A stretch of DNA of 64,000 bases from Nicotiana tabacum. Lineage: Eukaryota; Streptophyta; Magnoliopsida; Solanales; Solanaceae. The stretch is taken from assembly GCF_000715075.1 (NCBI RefSeq), contig NC_134084.1, positions 4,962,501-5,026,500 of the forward strand, read 5' to 3'. The translations under genes were made by a program, and so were the position numbers. Positions 34,339-46,620 of this stretch are shown piece by piece (the first letter of the stretch is position 1; each line of letters starts with the position of its first letter). Under the pieces are notes generated by a model that had not been told where the DNA came from, did not search any database, and worked only from the letters and a program-made list of their open reading frames with translations.

Positions 34339-35061
34339 GTTTGCAATAAATTTCCGTAATACGAAAAATAAACTGCAACAAAAATAATATAAAGAAAAAG
34401 AAATTTTATTGATAAATATTTGTGCGTACAATTCTATGTATCTCTTGATTCTCCTCTCTAAAATTCTTCGTGATTTGAGGGCTTGAGAAGCGTCTTTATT
34501 GAATGTAGGATGATGCGGACCTCCTTGTGATGTATTTAATTGCCAAGATCATCGAGCAAGACTTTGTTGTTACGGGTTAATCTCCGGAAAGAACTCCGTT
34601 GATCACACCTTTGTTGAAGAACTAAGCATTTGATGCTTGATCTCTCTGTTTGTGGATGCCTTCACCAATTGCGGAGTGTTCTTCTCCAACTCTAAATGTC
34701 CACCGAGAGTTATGTAACCCCTCTATTTATAGTTGTAGGGGATGGATAGTCCAGCTACATATGAACTCTCTTGCTTGATTCTGATTGGCCCATTTCATTT
34801 TTGCCCTTTGGCGACCTGTGGTTGGTTCTTACTTTTTGACTTAGACTGCCACATCATTTAACACGTGGCATCATCTTGTTGGCTTTGGATTTGACTGGAC
34901 ATGTCATGTCACTTGACATGTGGTACGAGTCTGGGCCTTAAGATGAAGAGAACATTGGGCTCGAAAATAATAAAATGAACTAATTTAACTTGTAAAACCC
35001 AAATTAATTATTTAATCCAAATTTTGTATGGATTAGACCCAATAAATTTCATATGTCTACA
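34339..35061 (-). mobile_element. 5' LTR of Tat element I
   Basis: The minus strand runs from TGTAGACATATG (35061) to ...TTGCAAACA (34339), 723 bases. A TATA box (ATAAATAG) lies at about 34724-34732, so U3 is about 330 bases. The matching 3' LTR is not in the window. The outer flank starts CTCAC; its partner is lost. Confidence 0.75.
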
Positions 35062-36376
35062 CTCACCAACAAAATAAATATTCAAATGGGCAACCAATTG
35101 AGTAGTACTAAATTTGGATTGCCACAAAAATAGCAAAATAAGTTTAATAAAATGTTAAAATGTGATGTGCAAATTTCTTATTTCTTTATCAACGCGGGTG
35201 GACGGTGGTATGAAAAATGAACGGCTGAGATGGACGCTTGGGCTAGAAAACATGATAAAGCTTCGCTACAATTACAACGAATGTTTTGCATCATTACACC
35301 ATCCTTTGAAATTTTAAGTACTACTATCAAATTAACAAGAGAATAAGTTGAGGGCTTAACCTTGATTCTTCAAAATTATTTGACATGTGATAAAATAGGA
35401 GGCTATCGATAGGAATGGCAATGGGACAGGATCAGGATAGGGCAAGTAGAATTTGTGGCAAGGTAAGATTTCATCCACCTCTGCCCTATTGTCATCTCTA
35501 GCTATCGGTCCATGATTGATTCGCGAGAAACATCATCGTGACTCCTTCAATTTTAATTATGTGACAATAGTTTGACAAGACAAAATTTAAGAAGAAGAAT
35601 TTTTTAAAAAATCTTGTGACCTTAAACATATTATAATATTTGTCTACTTAAAAAATTATTGAAACTTATTGTCTTAAACTTGTTATGATTTAGTGTAACT
35701 ATAAAAATTTCTCACTAAATATAAATTAGGAAGTTTAAAGTTAGATTACTCTTCTTACATACAAAAAAAGTGCCACTATTTTTTAAACGGACTAACAGAA
35801 AAATAATATTGCATAAAATGTGTGTGTGAGAGAGAGTGTGTAGTTGATGTTCTTCCCTATTTATTTTTCTTAAAAAGAAAAGAACAAGAAACTTTCCTTC
35901 TTTGGGGCACCACAAAAATAAACAATGAAGACCTAATCAAGTCTTGGACATTGTAATAGGGCAAAGATAGTAACATGATCTTCACAATGGGAGAAATAAA
36001 ATAGACTAAATTTTTATTTTTGTTTGATAATCACCTCGACCATCCCTGCTACCTGCTACCTGCCACCAACATAGTTACCAGTAACTCTGCCTACCAAAGC
36101 TGAAAATTAGACTACTTTATCTAATAGATACAAAGTTATTAGGACATTTTTTCAAGCTAGAATTATCATCCATAATGCTTAGTTACTAAAGTAGTTGCAG
36201 CATCTTTTGAGCCAATTAAATACCACATAAAAGGACAATGTTTTCCTACTAATGAGTTCAACTAACTAAGACAAAAAATCACCATTGTTTCAACCACTGG
36301 CCAGCCTCTCTTTTTTCTCCTCGATGCTTCTCTGAGTTTGAGAAATGAACATTTAATTGAATATTTGATTAATGCT
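35062..36376. other. AT-rich intergenic DNA downstream of VAP27
   Basis: No gene is visible except the small MITE at 35410-35500. The right end holds the 3' UTR of VAP27 (minus strand), whose polyadenylation site I cannot place. Confidence 0.6.
35410..35500. mobile_element. Small hAT-type MITE
   Basis: Terminal inverted repeats TAGGAATGGCAATGGG and (reverse complement of the right end) TAGAGATGACAATAGG, with a 91-base body. Flanks are GCTATCGA (35402-35409) and GCTATCGG (35501-35508), an 8-bp target duplication with one mismatch, as expected for hAT. Confidence 0.75.
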
Positions 36377-39300
36377 TTAACTTTTGAGGATGTAGCCCAA
36401 AGCTACACCTATCAAGCCAACAATGATGACAAACATGAAGGAAGCACCACCACCGCCGCGACTTTTGCCAACATCGCGCCTCAGAAGTTCCTACAGATAG
36501 TGTTTCAGAAGTAAGTCATTGTAACTAAAAGATACAACCACTCTAATCCAAATTATACAAAGGAGACTAATAGTCTGATTATGCAAGTTCAGCAAACAAC
36601 ACGGATTAAAGAGGACGGTTTCAGTAGGTTGACGACCAGTGTAAAACTAATCTAATTATGATGATCCTCACAATAAAAAATACCCCAACTTGCTAGGGAT
36701 TGAGGCATAGTTGTTTGTGTATGAAAGTTCAGCTGGCTCTCACTTAAACCATTAGAATGAATCGACTATTCAGGTGAAAGGAGGACACAAATAATGGCAG
36801 GCAGAGGGATTTGCCTATGAAACTGCTCATAGATATAACAAATTCCATGGCCTCTCTACAAGTGTTGGAATTTTAGGAGGCACAAGAATCAGAAATAGAA
36901 AGTAATGTTACCCTTACCAATTCTTGACGAATTCTGTTACTGTGATGTAGAAAAGCAGTTTTCTCCTCCGTCAATCTGTAAATAACTGATTTTGCCTGAA
37001 AAGATACGTCCAGATTAATCATGTTGATGCGGAAATGTAAGGTAAGGACGCAGGGCAATATATCCTTTCAAGCAATATCTATAAAATCATTTAACAGCAA
37101 GCATCAAAAGTTTGAAGGATTTAAGAGTAGCTGCAAACGCGTTTGCAGAAAAAGCTTGACTCGTTCGAGGACACGGAAACAATGTCATCACTCTTCAGTA
37201 ATTAGGGATTAATACCAAGTGAACCCACAAAGTTCCTCAGCTACGTAGTTGAAGTCAATGTTTCACCATGGCATCTCAGAGATAGAGTCCGAAGTCCATT
37301 GTAGTTGAGGTCATTGTTCCATATATAGATCATCAACATTGAAAGCATAAATAAGCTATCTCCGACATAATCTACTATCTAATAATTTAGGGTGAGAACG
37401 GATCAAACTTCTCTTCAGATCACTACTAAATTCGGATGTTTCATTGTCAGCAAATGATTCACTTTAGTTAGGGACAATACACGGAGAGGTAATATGACTA
37501 GCCAGCATCTTTTGTGAATTAGGATGACAAGACAACTGTACTCACGCAAAGAGAATAAAGAGACGAATGGAGAATGAATCACGAAGAGAATGATGATCCC
37601 TTAATCGCAGATTAGGTTCCAAGCGAAAGATACCAAAATAAAGGGAGCGCGCTATAGGACACTAGCTGGCCTTTACTTGAGCCCATCTTTCTAAAAAAAT
37701 ATCTCTGGCCAAACGCAAATCGTCGAGTTCAATTGGATCAACTAGATATCAAGATAAAGCTTGCAGCAAAAATTAATACTAAGGCCCACTCATCTTCTGT
37801 TCATCTTTCTAGTTTGTACTTGATTAAACAAATGACTCCAGCCATCGCAAGCCCTCCCTACCCGCTCCCTCTCCCAAATTTCCAAAGCCAATTATACACC
37901 TACCTGTTTTTCAAACTTACAATCATCTCAAGGCATTTGTACATTAGTTGGTAACATGTCGTAGATACTGCAATAAACTCGAGTTGTTTTCAGTCTACAT
38001 CTCTACCTCCTAACTTATTTACACTTCTTTAGATAAGAAATGTTTTGAGATCATTAGGTCATTCAGAAACATCTCAAAAGACACAAGAAACTCTGCTAGA
38101 TTATGTCAGCATTAGACACCTTCCAATAACAAGAATGCGCTTGCTAAGGGAATGTTGATTCTTCCCAAATACTACAAATCAGTAACCATGAATACGCCTC
38201 ATAAGCATTAGACACATAGGAGATGTTTAGTACTTCTGCATGTCAATCTATACTAACTTACCACATGTGAATATCGGCAAATAATAACATCCATAGATAC
38301 ACACAGGTATAGAACATAAAAGAAAATTTGACATTCATACACAAAATTACGGTATACGCATATAATATTGACTATCAACAGGACATAAGTAAACAAAGAC
38401 ACACATATGTTATTGACTTTAATGGGACGTTAATGTATGGAACAGTATGGAATTGTATAGAAATTTCACCTCTGAAGATTTGTCATGAGTTTCAAGGAAT
38501 GTTCTTGTGAGCTGCAGGTAACAATGATAAGCGTGAATAATCAAGATTCACTAAGAGTAAGATGAAACATACAAAAAGAATCATTAAAGGCGATAAATAA
38601 GGAATAAGCGATTCAGTAAACAACCTCAGAACCATTTTGACTGCCATTCTCTGTCAAGGATTGTCTTGGCGAAGAACCTTCTTCTGATCCTTCTGCAACG
38701 GGAGATGGTGGTTGCGGTGGGGGAAGATAAATCACTTTCAATTTGCACTCTTCCACAACGCGTCCAGGCTCCTTATTGAACTACAAAGGGATCAAAAAAC
38801 TTCACTAAGCTTAAATGGTTGTGTAACGACAAGGACGACTAAAAGGTGATCCGTATTTTATCGTTCATTTCTTAAATCAAACATTTCATTACGGTAAGTT
38901 AAATATGACAACAAAGATACACCTTTCAGTCTTCACAGACACAAAATTATAAAGCAATGAAAAGGAGAAAATTCCACTTATTTGTACAATTACCATTTCT
39001 TGGGTGATGTCTTTCGGAGAGGTACCGGCAGTTGCAACTACACTCTGAAGCAGAAACTTGTCTTTGCATTGCATGTCAGCAGGCGCCTCCTTCTGCGCTT
39101 GCATTGTTACTGCCAAAAAATACAAACTAATATCAGTTAACCAAGAAAACAATCTAACACTGATAATGTGATGCTGAACAAGGACCAGAAAGGATGAATA
39201 CTTATAATATCCCAATTAGATGAACTATAAGTTTTAAGTTTAAAATTTAAGCTGCACTGATAAGCTTAAATGGAGCGACACCGACAGTATGGATTCATAT

Positions 39301-40383
39301 ACATCACACCAACTTAATTGGGATTGAGGCATCAGGCATAATTATTGTTGTTCATTTGAACTTCTTTAGAATCTAAATACCGGAAATGACTTCCTTTTCT
39401 CGTTCTCTTTTTTTAGACGGTGGTGTTTGGACCATTTTAAGCGCACTTCGACTATTCCACATATACCTCCTACCTTCTGCCAGCATACATTTACACCGGG
39501 ACGAGATTATTCCAAATACTCCCTCCATCTCAATTTTTGACGGTATCTGACTAACATGCAACTTTTGAAGAGAAAAAAAAGACAAATTTTTGACCCATAA
39601 GTTAAATATACATAAAATACACAAACAACACTTTCTACAAGAAGTTTAAGTACTATGCACTAACGGTATAAAAAATATTCACACAATCAGGTCACTTATT
39701 AGGTAATTACGTAATTGCAGGTAAATCTCTTGATTAACATTAATTGACAATCAAGTAAAAATGATAACTACCATGCTATCATACATTAAAATTAACTGTA
39801 TATTACTTAAATACTTCTATAAAACCACACGTTTATGTATAATTGGAGCCAACAACAAGTCACATCAATTCTTATAAGAGCATATTTATAAGAGCAAAAA
39901 TTAAAAAATTAAAAAATTAAAAAACGTCAAATAGTTTCTAAATAAAGAAATATGAACAATTTTATGAGATACATAAAAAGTACCAATGACATCACAAGTG
40001 GATCTAGGCAAAACAATGCCAGTGTTTGGACGAACACAATATTTTTTGGGATTCGTAGTTTTGACCTGAAAAAAATAAATAAAACAAAATATATAAGAAA
40101 CAAGAAATTTAAGAATTACAAAAAAAAGAGAGTAATTTGGAACAAAATGTACCTTAAAGGCAACATGATTTTCAGTTTTATTTGATAATTGAAGGGAACA
40201 AGATATCTGTTTCTTCAGCTCAACTGATCAAACCCCATTACAGATAAAAGGAAAAAAAAAACACATTAAAAATTAGAAAAAAGAAATGATGAAAATTAAC
40301 ATAAATTAAGGAGGATAATTTTTACATGGGAATTTGAGCTCAAGAGGATCGATGTTGAGAAGTTCTTGTTCTGCACTGCTCAT
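36377..40383 (-). CDS. VAP27: VAP27-like vesicle-associated membrane protein-associated protein, 8 exons
   Basis: VAP proteins are tail-anchored in the ER and recruit FFAT-motif partners; plant VAP27 works at ER-plasma membrane contact sites with actin and microtubule linkers. Coding exons (minus): 40383-40326, 40223-40153, 40065-39984, 39109-38994, 38780-38625, 38511-38470, 36995-36918, 36490-36377. Every intron is GT-AG, phases agree, and the total is 717 nt or 238 residues, normal for the family. The MSP domain spans about residues 9-129 (LLNIDPLELKFPFELKKQ; NKTENHVAFKVKTTNPKKY; RSTCDV; MQCKDKFLLQSV). A Ser/Pro linker (PPSPVAEGSEEGSSPRQS) and a coiled coil (about 176-206) follow. A C-terminal membrane anchor (about 217-236, FMFVIIVGLIGVALGYIL) ends in LKS. 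Start: ATG at 40383 gives MSSAEQELLNIDP, typical of the family. No defect is seen; the only clear host gene in the window. Confidence 0.95.
36680..36720. mobile_element. SINE 3'-end remnant in VAP27 intron 7
   Basis: CCCCAACTTGCTAGGGATTG with AGGCATAGTTG after it resembles, from memory, the 3' end of Solanaceae SINEs with a TTG-rich tail. A related stretch lies at 39302-39350 in intron 3. Too short for a firm family call. Confidence 0.35.
39405..39500 (-). mobile_element. SINE fragment (SolS/TS-like) in VAP27 intron 3
   Basis: The minus strand reads GGCAGAAGGTAGGAGGTAT, then GTGGAATAGTCGAAGTGCGC, then GGTCCAAACACCACCGTC and an A-rich tail. From memory this is the body of a common tRNA-derived SINE of Solanaceae. 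The 5' promoter boxes are not clear. It does not disturb the exon boundaries. Confidence 0.6.
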
Positions 40384-40840
40384 TTTCTGTTCTCTTTTTC
40401 GTTTTTTCTTCTTTTTTTGGTTCAGAAAGTGAATTAGAAAAAGGAAATTTGATTTCTTAGTTCTTTGCTTTAGTGATTACAGACTTTTGGGGGTGATCCG
40501 TATATGTCTCACTTTCCCCTCTGTCCCTCTTTCCACATTGGCGGATTATATACATTTAATGTAAACTCGAATTATATAAATATATTTTTAAATTTTAAGT
40601 ATTACTCCCTCTATTCTAATGTCAAACTTTTAATTTTGATTGTAAATTCGGACATAAAATTTTTAATTTTTTAAAAACAAAATTTAAAGGTAGTCACAAT
40701 AGGGCGGTCAAATTTGGCCCAATCCCAAATGACCCGTCCAGCCCACTCAAAGTTAGGTTAGTTATTGACCCGTTTATTTATTCAACTCAGTCCATCTTGA
40801 TACAACACATCTCAACCCATTTAAAGTTGGGCTGATTTTT
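40384..40840 (-). promoter_or_regulatory. VAP27 upstream region
   Basis: Directly upstream of the ATG the minus strand is A/G-rich (AAAAAGAGAACAGAAAATG context), as in many plant 5' UTRs. TATA-like AT runs are at 40573-40595. The sequence from about 40597 (ACTCCCTCTATTC) resembles the end of a Stowaway-type MITE, and 40700-40820 looks repetitive. The promoter is therefore short before repeats begin. No start site can be fixed. Confidence 0.4.
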
Positions 40841-40915
40841 AAATGCCATATAATGAAACCAAAAGTCATGGCGAAGTGATGACTATTGGTCACTAGGCTG
40901 TTTGATATGGACCTA
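40841..40915 (+). repeat. Satellite array, left fragment
   Basis: The sequence from AAATGCCATATAATG through TGGTCACTAGGCTGTTTG to GGACCTA matches part of one ~182-bp satellite monomer. It is the left flank of the solo LTR whose right flank (52801) continues the same monomer. Confidence 0.8.
40911..40915 (+). repeat. TSD (ACCTA), left copy, of Athila-like solo LTR
   Basis: ACCTA precedes TGACAAATG and recurs at 52801-52805 after the LTR end ...GGTGATCA. Removing the insertion restores the satellite monomer. Confidence 0.9.
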
Positions 40916-42200
40916 TGACAAATGATGAAAAATGCATATTTTGAGTATATTTTCATATTAATTCTTGCGTGAGTCACCGGAGTTCACGTGGTTTTTGAAG
41001 TGAAATATGCTCATTATGTGTTTCTTATGTGTAGGAACGAGTTTGGATGATAAATGATCAAAAGATGACAAATTGACACAAAAAGAAAGAGATGGAAAGA
41101 ATTGGGAGTTCGTCCAATCTCTTGCGTGGCACGAGAATGGACGCGAAAAAGGAGGAAAATGAAGGTACAAAACAGCGAAGCGAAGCAAAGGCACGGATCG
41201 CTTCGCGAACTGAAAAATTGCAAAAGTTAAATCTGCATCTATGGTCGCGCGCTACGCGAAGATAGGCGCACCTTCCAGTTCTCCTATTCGATTTTGGATT
41301 GCCTTGGACGGCCCTCCACCCTACCTAGGTCATATGAATACCTCCTAAAACGTAATGTTGGAGGAGGAGACACTACTTTAGGGTCACACAACACCTTTGG
41401 AGGCAAGAACACACTTGGAGCAAGGAGAATGATTCAACTCCACGTTTTTCCCTCTTTCTTCCTCTATTTTCATTATTGGTTTTGAATTCTAGTATTGTAG
41501 TTTTGCATACTATTATGAAAAGCTAATTTGTTATTAAGGGTTTTGACGAAACCTTTTGGAGGATGAATTCGTGTTAAGTTTGAATATAATTTAGCCTTTG
41601 AATTTCTTTACTTATTCATCTACGTGCTTTTTTCTGTTGATTGAATGGCCATCAATTGATTATGCATATTTATTATGTATTGCTTGGGAAAGGGTACATG
41701 TTTAGGTAGTTGTCGAACAATGTCACTCCTAACATATATGAGTAATCAATACGGCAGGTTTAAAGGTGGGTTTAGGAATATTAAAGCCTTGACGTGGTCA
41801 TAGTGAGCGGTGAGATTGTGACAGCTAGCGTAGTTTGGGAGAATATGTCTAATAAACTATTGTAGTTGCTTGGGAGAGAATTACAACACCTGAAATGCTC
41901 ACGATCAGTAGAGACTAATCAGGCGAAATTATAGGAGACGTAGTAGGAAGGATTCCGGCAAGTGGGGAAATCATAACTCTAGAACTCCTTGATTTTGTCT
42001 CCAACCCGTAGTATCTGTAGTTGTTAATTTACTATTTAAATTTATTAGTTCATTAGTTAGACATAAGAATCTTTATATTTATAACTTAGGAATTGTTCGA
42101 GCTTGTCTTATTGGTGATAGTAAACAGTTGTAGCTAAACCTTAGTTCTCTGTGGGATTCGACTCCGGACTCTTAGACCAGATTATATTTGCAACAATCGC

Positions 42201-42205
42201 TTATC
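42201..42205 (+). repeat. TSD (TTATC), left copy, of the chromovirus
   Basis: Exact match to 52766-52770 after the 3' LTR. Confidence 0.95.
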
Positions 42206-44902
42206 TGTAACGACCCGGTCGGTCGTTTTAAGAATTACACCCTGATCCCCTATTAACTGCATTCCCCGTGTTTGTTTCTGCTATTGTGAGTTGCCAGGAA
42301 GGTTTATTTGGAGTTTCATAGAGTTTTGGGACACTTAGTCCCTAAATGAGAGTTTAAGTCATAGAATTTGGATTGTAGTCGGAGCAGCATGAAATGGCCT
42401 CGGAATGGAATTCCATCGGTTTCGTTATCTCCGTTGGGTGACTTCGGGCTTAGGGGCGTGTTCGGATTGTGTTTTGGAGGTCCACAACTTATTTAGGCTT
42501 GAAATGTCGAAAGCTAAATTTTTGAAGTTTCTGGTTCGATAGTAAGATTTTGATCTAAGGGTTGGAATAGAATTTTGGAAGTTGGAGTAGCTCCGTAATG
42601 TTGAATGTGACGTGTGTGCAAACTTTCAGGTCATTCGGACGAGGTTTGACATACTTTTTGATCGAAAGCGTAATTTGAGAGTTTTTGGAGTTCTTAGGCT
42701 TGAATCCATGGTTAATTAGACGTTTCGATGTTGTTTTAGGTGTTTTGAGGATTGGTATAAGTTTGGATAGTGGTATATGACTTGTTCGTGCTTTTGGTTG
42801 AGGTCCCAGGGGCCTCGGGATGATTTCAGATGGTTAACGGGAAGTTTGGAGTTGGGAATTTGCAGCTGAAGCTGCTGAGTTTGTTGTCATAACCGCACCT
42901 CCAACTTGGGAACCGCAGGTGCGAGCCCGCAGATGCGCTTGGAAGACCGCAGGTGCCGTCTGAGGCATTTTAGGATTGACCGCAGATGCGGCCCAGGCAC
43001 CGCAGAAGCGGCACCGCATCTGCACAAAGGAGATCGCACGTGCGGAAGTTGTTGTTTAATGAATTGTCACAGATGCGACTTTAGTTCTGCAAAACCGGGA
43101 CCACAGGTGCAGTCCCATGGCCGCAGAAGCGGATTTGCTGGGCAGAACATGTAAATAAATGCCTTCGCGAATTTGAGTTATTTTTCATCTCTTTTCAAAC
43201 CGGAAGAAGCTTTGGGGAGCATTTTCAAGGGAGATTTTCAGAGGAATTCATTGAGGTAAGGTCTTTGGCCCTTAAGCTCGTTATTGTGGTGATTTTTATC
43301 ATTGTAAGCATGAAATTTAAAGGAAAAACAATGGTAAATTGGGGGTTAGAGTTTGGTTAATTGGAGAGCTTTGAGTGGTGATTTGAGGGAACATTTGAGG
43401 TTCGATTTTGGTACTTTTGGTATGACTAAACTCGTTAGAGTGTAAGGATTCCGAATTTGTAAATTTTACCCAATTCCGAGATGTGGGCTTGGGGGGCATT
43501 TTGGTCATTTTTCCTAATTTCACGTATTAGCTTAGAATTAATTAGTAGAATCAGTTACGTGAAGTTATATTTACATTATGCAATTGATTTGAATAGATTT
43601 GGGCCATTTGGAGTCGAGTACTCGTGGCAAGAGCGTGGTTTCGGGTTGATTTTGAGCTAGTTTGAGGTAAGTGACTTGCCTAACCTTGTGTAGGGAAACT
43701 CCCTTTAGGATTTGATATTGTTGATATTTGAAATGTCTTGTACGTGGGGTAATGAGTGCGTACTTATGCTAATTATTGAAAAATCCTGTTTTCATTAATT
43801 AACTATAATTGTGTTTCTTTTCATGTTTATACTACTTGCAATTTAAGCTTACTGTTAGCTTAGGGAAGCATGTCTAATTCACTTAATTGCTTGATTTGGT
43901 CAAACTGCCTTATTTGGATTCTGTGCAGCATACTAGGTTAGAAATACCTGTTTTACCTTGGTATGAAATTTGAATTGAATTGAGTATTCTTCGTGTTGCT
44001 GTTGTGTGTTTACTTTGGGACTACGGATTTATATTTCGGGAGATCCCCCTGCACTTTTATATTGGAACTACAGGAATGCACCCGATAGATTCCCCCAGTA
44101 CTGGATATTTATATTTGGGACTACAGATTGGTATTCCGGGAGATCCTCGCGCACTATGAGTTGGACTACGGGACGGCACCTGGGAGATCCACTGGATATT
44201 TATATTTGGGACTACAGGACGGTATACTGGGAGATCCCCTGTTGTTACCTCTGTGTTGAGCTGTATTCCTTCTGTGATTATTTTGTCTCTATTGTAGTTG
44301 TTGTTGTTCTTACTATCCTGTGTTCCTTCTTACTGTTTGCACTTAATTATATTGTCTTATTCTATACTGTTATACTTTGTTTTTCATCTAAACTCAGTAG
44401 GTTCCTGATTTTCCTCGTCACTACCGACCGAGGTTAGGCTTGGCACTTACTGAGTACCTCTATGGTATACTCATGCCTTTTTGTGCATGTTTTTCTTGTG
44501 CAAATCCAGGTACTTCGACTCAGCCTACTACCCTTGAGGCGAGGCGATTCTCCAGAGACTTCGAGGTATATCTGTTGCGTTCGCAGACCGAGGAGTCATT
44601 TTCCATTCTCCCTTATAGTATCAACCCTTCTGTATTTACTTTTGTTTATACATTCTGGAGTTAGACATTTGTAGTCATTCAATAGCATATGATTTCATGA
44701 GATTCCGAGTTTTGGGAAGTTGTTCACTTTGAGAGTTATATTGTATATGCCGAGCGGTATCTTTAAACCTCACTATATTTATTCTGCAGCTTTATTTGTT
44801 TATTTTGTTGTTTTCCCTTTTTTCGCAATTATTAGGCTTACCTAGTCGTAGAAACTAGGTGCCGTCATGACACTTCACGGAGGGTAAACTTGGGTCGTGA
44901 CA
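42206..44902 (+). mobile_element. 5' LTR of chromovirus
   Basis: 2697 bases, TGTAACGACCCG to GGGTCGTGACA. A GC-rich cluster (42890-43140; words such as CCGCAGGTGCG and GCAGATGCGG) is followed by a decayed TATA (TGTAAATAAA near 43150). A C/T-rich part with repeated GGGACTAC...GGGAGATCC units (44015-44240) lies in the downstream half. Confidence 0.95.
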
Positions 44903-44903
44903 A

Positions 44904-44917
44904 GTTGGTATCAGAGC
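44904..44917 (+). other. Primer binding site, tRNA-iMet type
   Basis: The LTR end at 44902 is followed by AGTTGGTATCAGAGC. TGGTATCAGAGC is the complement of the 3' end of plant initiator methionine tRNA and the usual primer site of chromoviruses. Confidence 0.9.
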
Positions 44918-45098
44918 TCTAGATTTATAGGACTCATGAATCACAAGCCGGTTTATACTCGTGGATCGGTACGGAGACGTCTGTACTTATCTAGGAGAGG
45001 CTATGTAATTGTTAGGAAATTTCGACTTCATTTGATTTCCTTGTCGTGCGAGATTTTGATATCACAATACTAAACTTATATCTTCTATTCTCTCACAG

Positions 45099-46620
45099 AT
45101 GGTGAGGATACGTGCTACCAGAGATGATTAGGCACCCGCTCCCCCTACTAGAGCCGTCAAAGGTCGGGGCCGGGGTAGAGGCTGAGGATGCGCACGTAGT
45201 GTAGCCAGAGCACCCGCACGAGCTGCCACCGAGGTGCCACCAGTAGTTCCAGCCAGAGTCTAGGCACCTTATACGCTACTGCTACTACTACTACTCCAGT
45301 GCTCCAAGAGATTCTTGCGCAGTTCATGAGCATGTATACCACTCTAGCTCAGGAGGGGTTGCTTCCCCTTGCTGCAGCTACATCTCAGGATGGGGGAGGA
45401 GCATAGACTCCCTCCGCCCGCAACTTTGAGCAGCGAGTGCATGTAGATCCGGTCCTAGAGATTATTCCTATACAGCCTGCAGTCCCAGACCAGCTCGAGG
45501 ATAGGGCAGCGACTTTTGAGGATGAGCAACTAAGGCTTGAGAGGTTCAAGAAGTACAAGCCTCCTGTATCCAGTGGTCTAGCATCAGATGATGCTTGGAG
45601 ATTTCTAGATGAGTACCACCGTATTCTCCGTACCATGGTTATATCAGGATCGAGCGGGGTTTCCTTTACTACCTTCCAGCTTCGAGGAGCCGCCTATGAG
45701 TGGTGGTGTACTTATGAGTTAGACAGCCTGGATGAGATAACTTCCATAACTTGGACTCAATTTTCAGATATGTACTAGAGAGAGTATGTTCCTTAGAGCC
45801 TCAGGGACGCATGGCATGCAGAGTTTTGAGCTTTTGCGCCAGGGTACTATGACTATCTCGGAGTATGTTGTCAGTTACACTAGCTTAGCTAGACATGCCC
45901 CCGCCTTTGTTTCTACTGTTCATGAGAGGGTTCGCTAGTTTATTGAGGGGCTTATTCCCAACATCAGGTCTAACATGGCTCGTGAGTTGGAGATGGATAT
46001 TTCTTATCAGCAGGTGGTGAGCATTGCTAGGAGGATAGAAGGCATGCATGCTAGGGATAGAGAGGAGAGGAAGGACAAGAGGTCTCGAGAGTTGGGCCAA
46101 TATTCTGGTGTCATGCTCCAGCTATAGTTCGTCATGGTAGGGGTTATATGAGTCGCCCCTTTCATTCAGCTCTTCCAGCAGCCAATGGTATTTCACTTCC
46201 TCCTAGGCCTCAGGAGCCTTATTATGCACCTCCAGTATCTAGTATGCCTCCTACTCGGGGTGCTATCAGTGGTCACTCCAGCAGACCTGGCCCAAGCCAG
46301 TCACAACCGCCACATCCTCCCAGGGCTTGTTTTGAGTGTGGTGGCACATGCCATATGGTAAGGGATTGCCCCAGACTTAGGAAGGGTGCACCTCCACAGA
46401 CTTCCCAATCACAGTGTGCCCCGCAGAGTTCTCAAACTATGGTTACAGCTCCAGTTGCTACCCCACCTGCGCAGCCAGCTAGAGGTGGAGGTCGGGGAGG
46501 TAAAGGTCGCCCTAGAGGGGGAGGCCAGGCCAGATATTCCGCCTTTCCTGCCCGTACTGAGTTTGTCGCCTCCGATTCTATCATCACAGGTATTGTCTTG
46601 GTTTGTCATAGAGATGCATC
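45099..46620 (+). pseudogene. Chromovirus gag
   Basis: Starts at ATG 45099 (MVRIRATRDD, then TAG). Pieces of the gag domain are visible at 45437-45778 (DDAWRFLDEYHRIL, FTTFQLRGAAYEWWCTYE). Stops and shifts follow to 46140. Then a Pro/Ser-rich part precedes the CCHC knuckle CFECGGTCHMVRDC (46328-46370). The knuckle binds genomic RNA in the particle. It is broken at least five times; start and end are approximate. Confidence 0.85.

Larger units (their letters stand above)
12703..35061 (-). mobile_element. Tat-type Ty3 retrotransposon I, 3'-truncated and carrying nested insertions
   Basis: On the minus strand the order is 5' LTR (35061-34339), PBS, gag, protease, RT, RNase H, second RNase H and integrase. 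The order and the double RNase H identify the Tat/Ogre lineage. The element breaks inside the integrase core at 12703, so the integrase end and 3' LTR are missing. Nested inside are the Athila element 18878-32661 and the solo LTR 12940-14428. About 7.1 kb of its own sequence remains. Stops and frameshifts in every domain make it non-autonomous. Confidence 0.9.

Noticed and set aside
39505..39545. Stowaway MITE in VAP27 intron 3 (ACTCCCTCCATCTCAATTTT)
   Set aside because: Only one end is recognisable; I found no matching inverted end and no TA duplication nearby.
42834..43154. Plus- and minus-strand frames over the GC-rich block of the chromovirus LTR
   Set aside because: Frames stay open only because the block is GC-rich with few stops; the same shadow appears in the 3' LTR at 50720-50968.
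44006..44437. 143-codon frame in the chromovirus 5' LTR
   Set aside because: It translates repeated GGGACTAC/GGGAGATCC units and T-rich sequence; the 3' LTR equivalent is broken at other places, so no selection on the frame.
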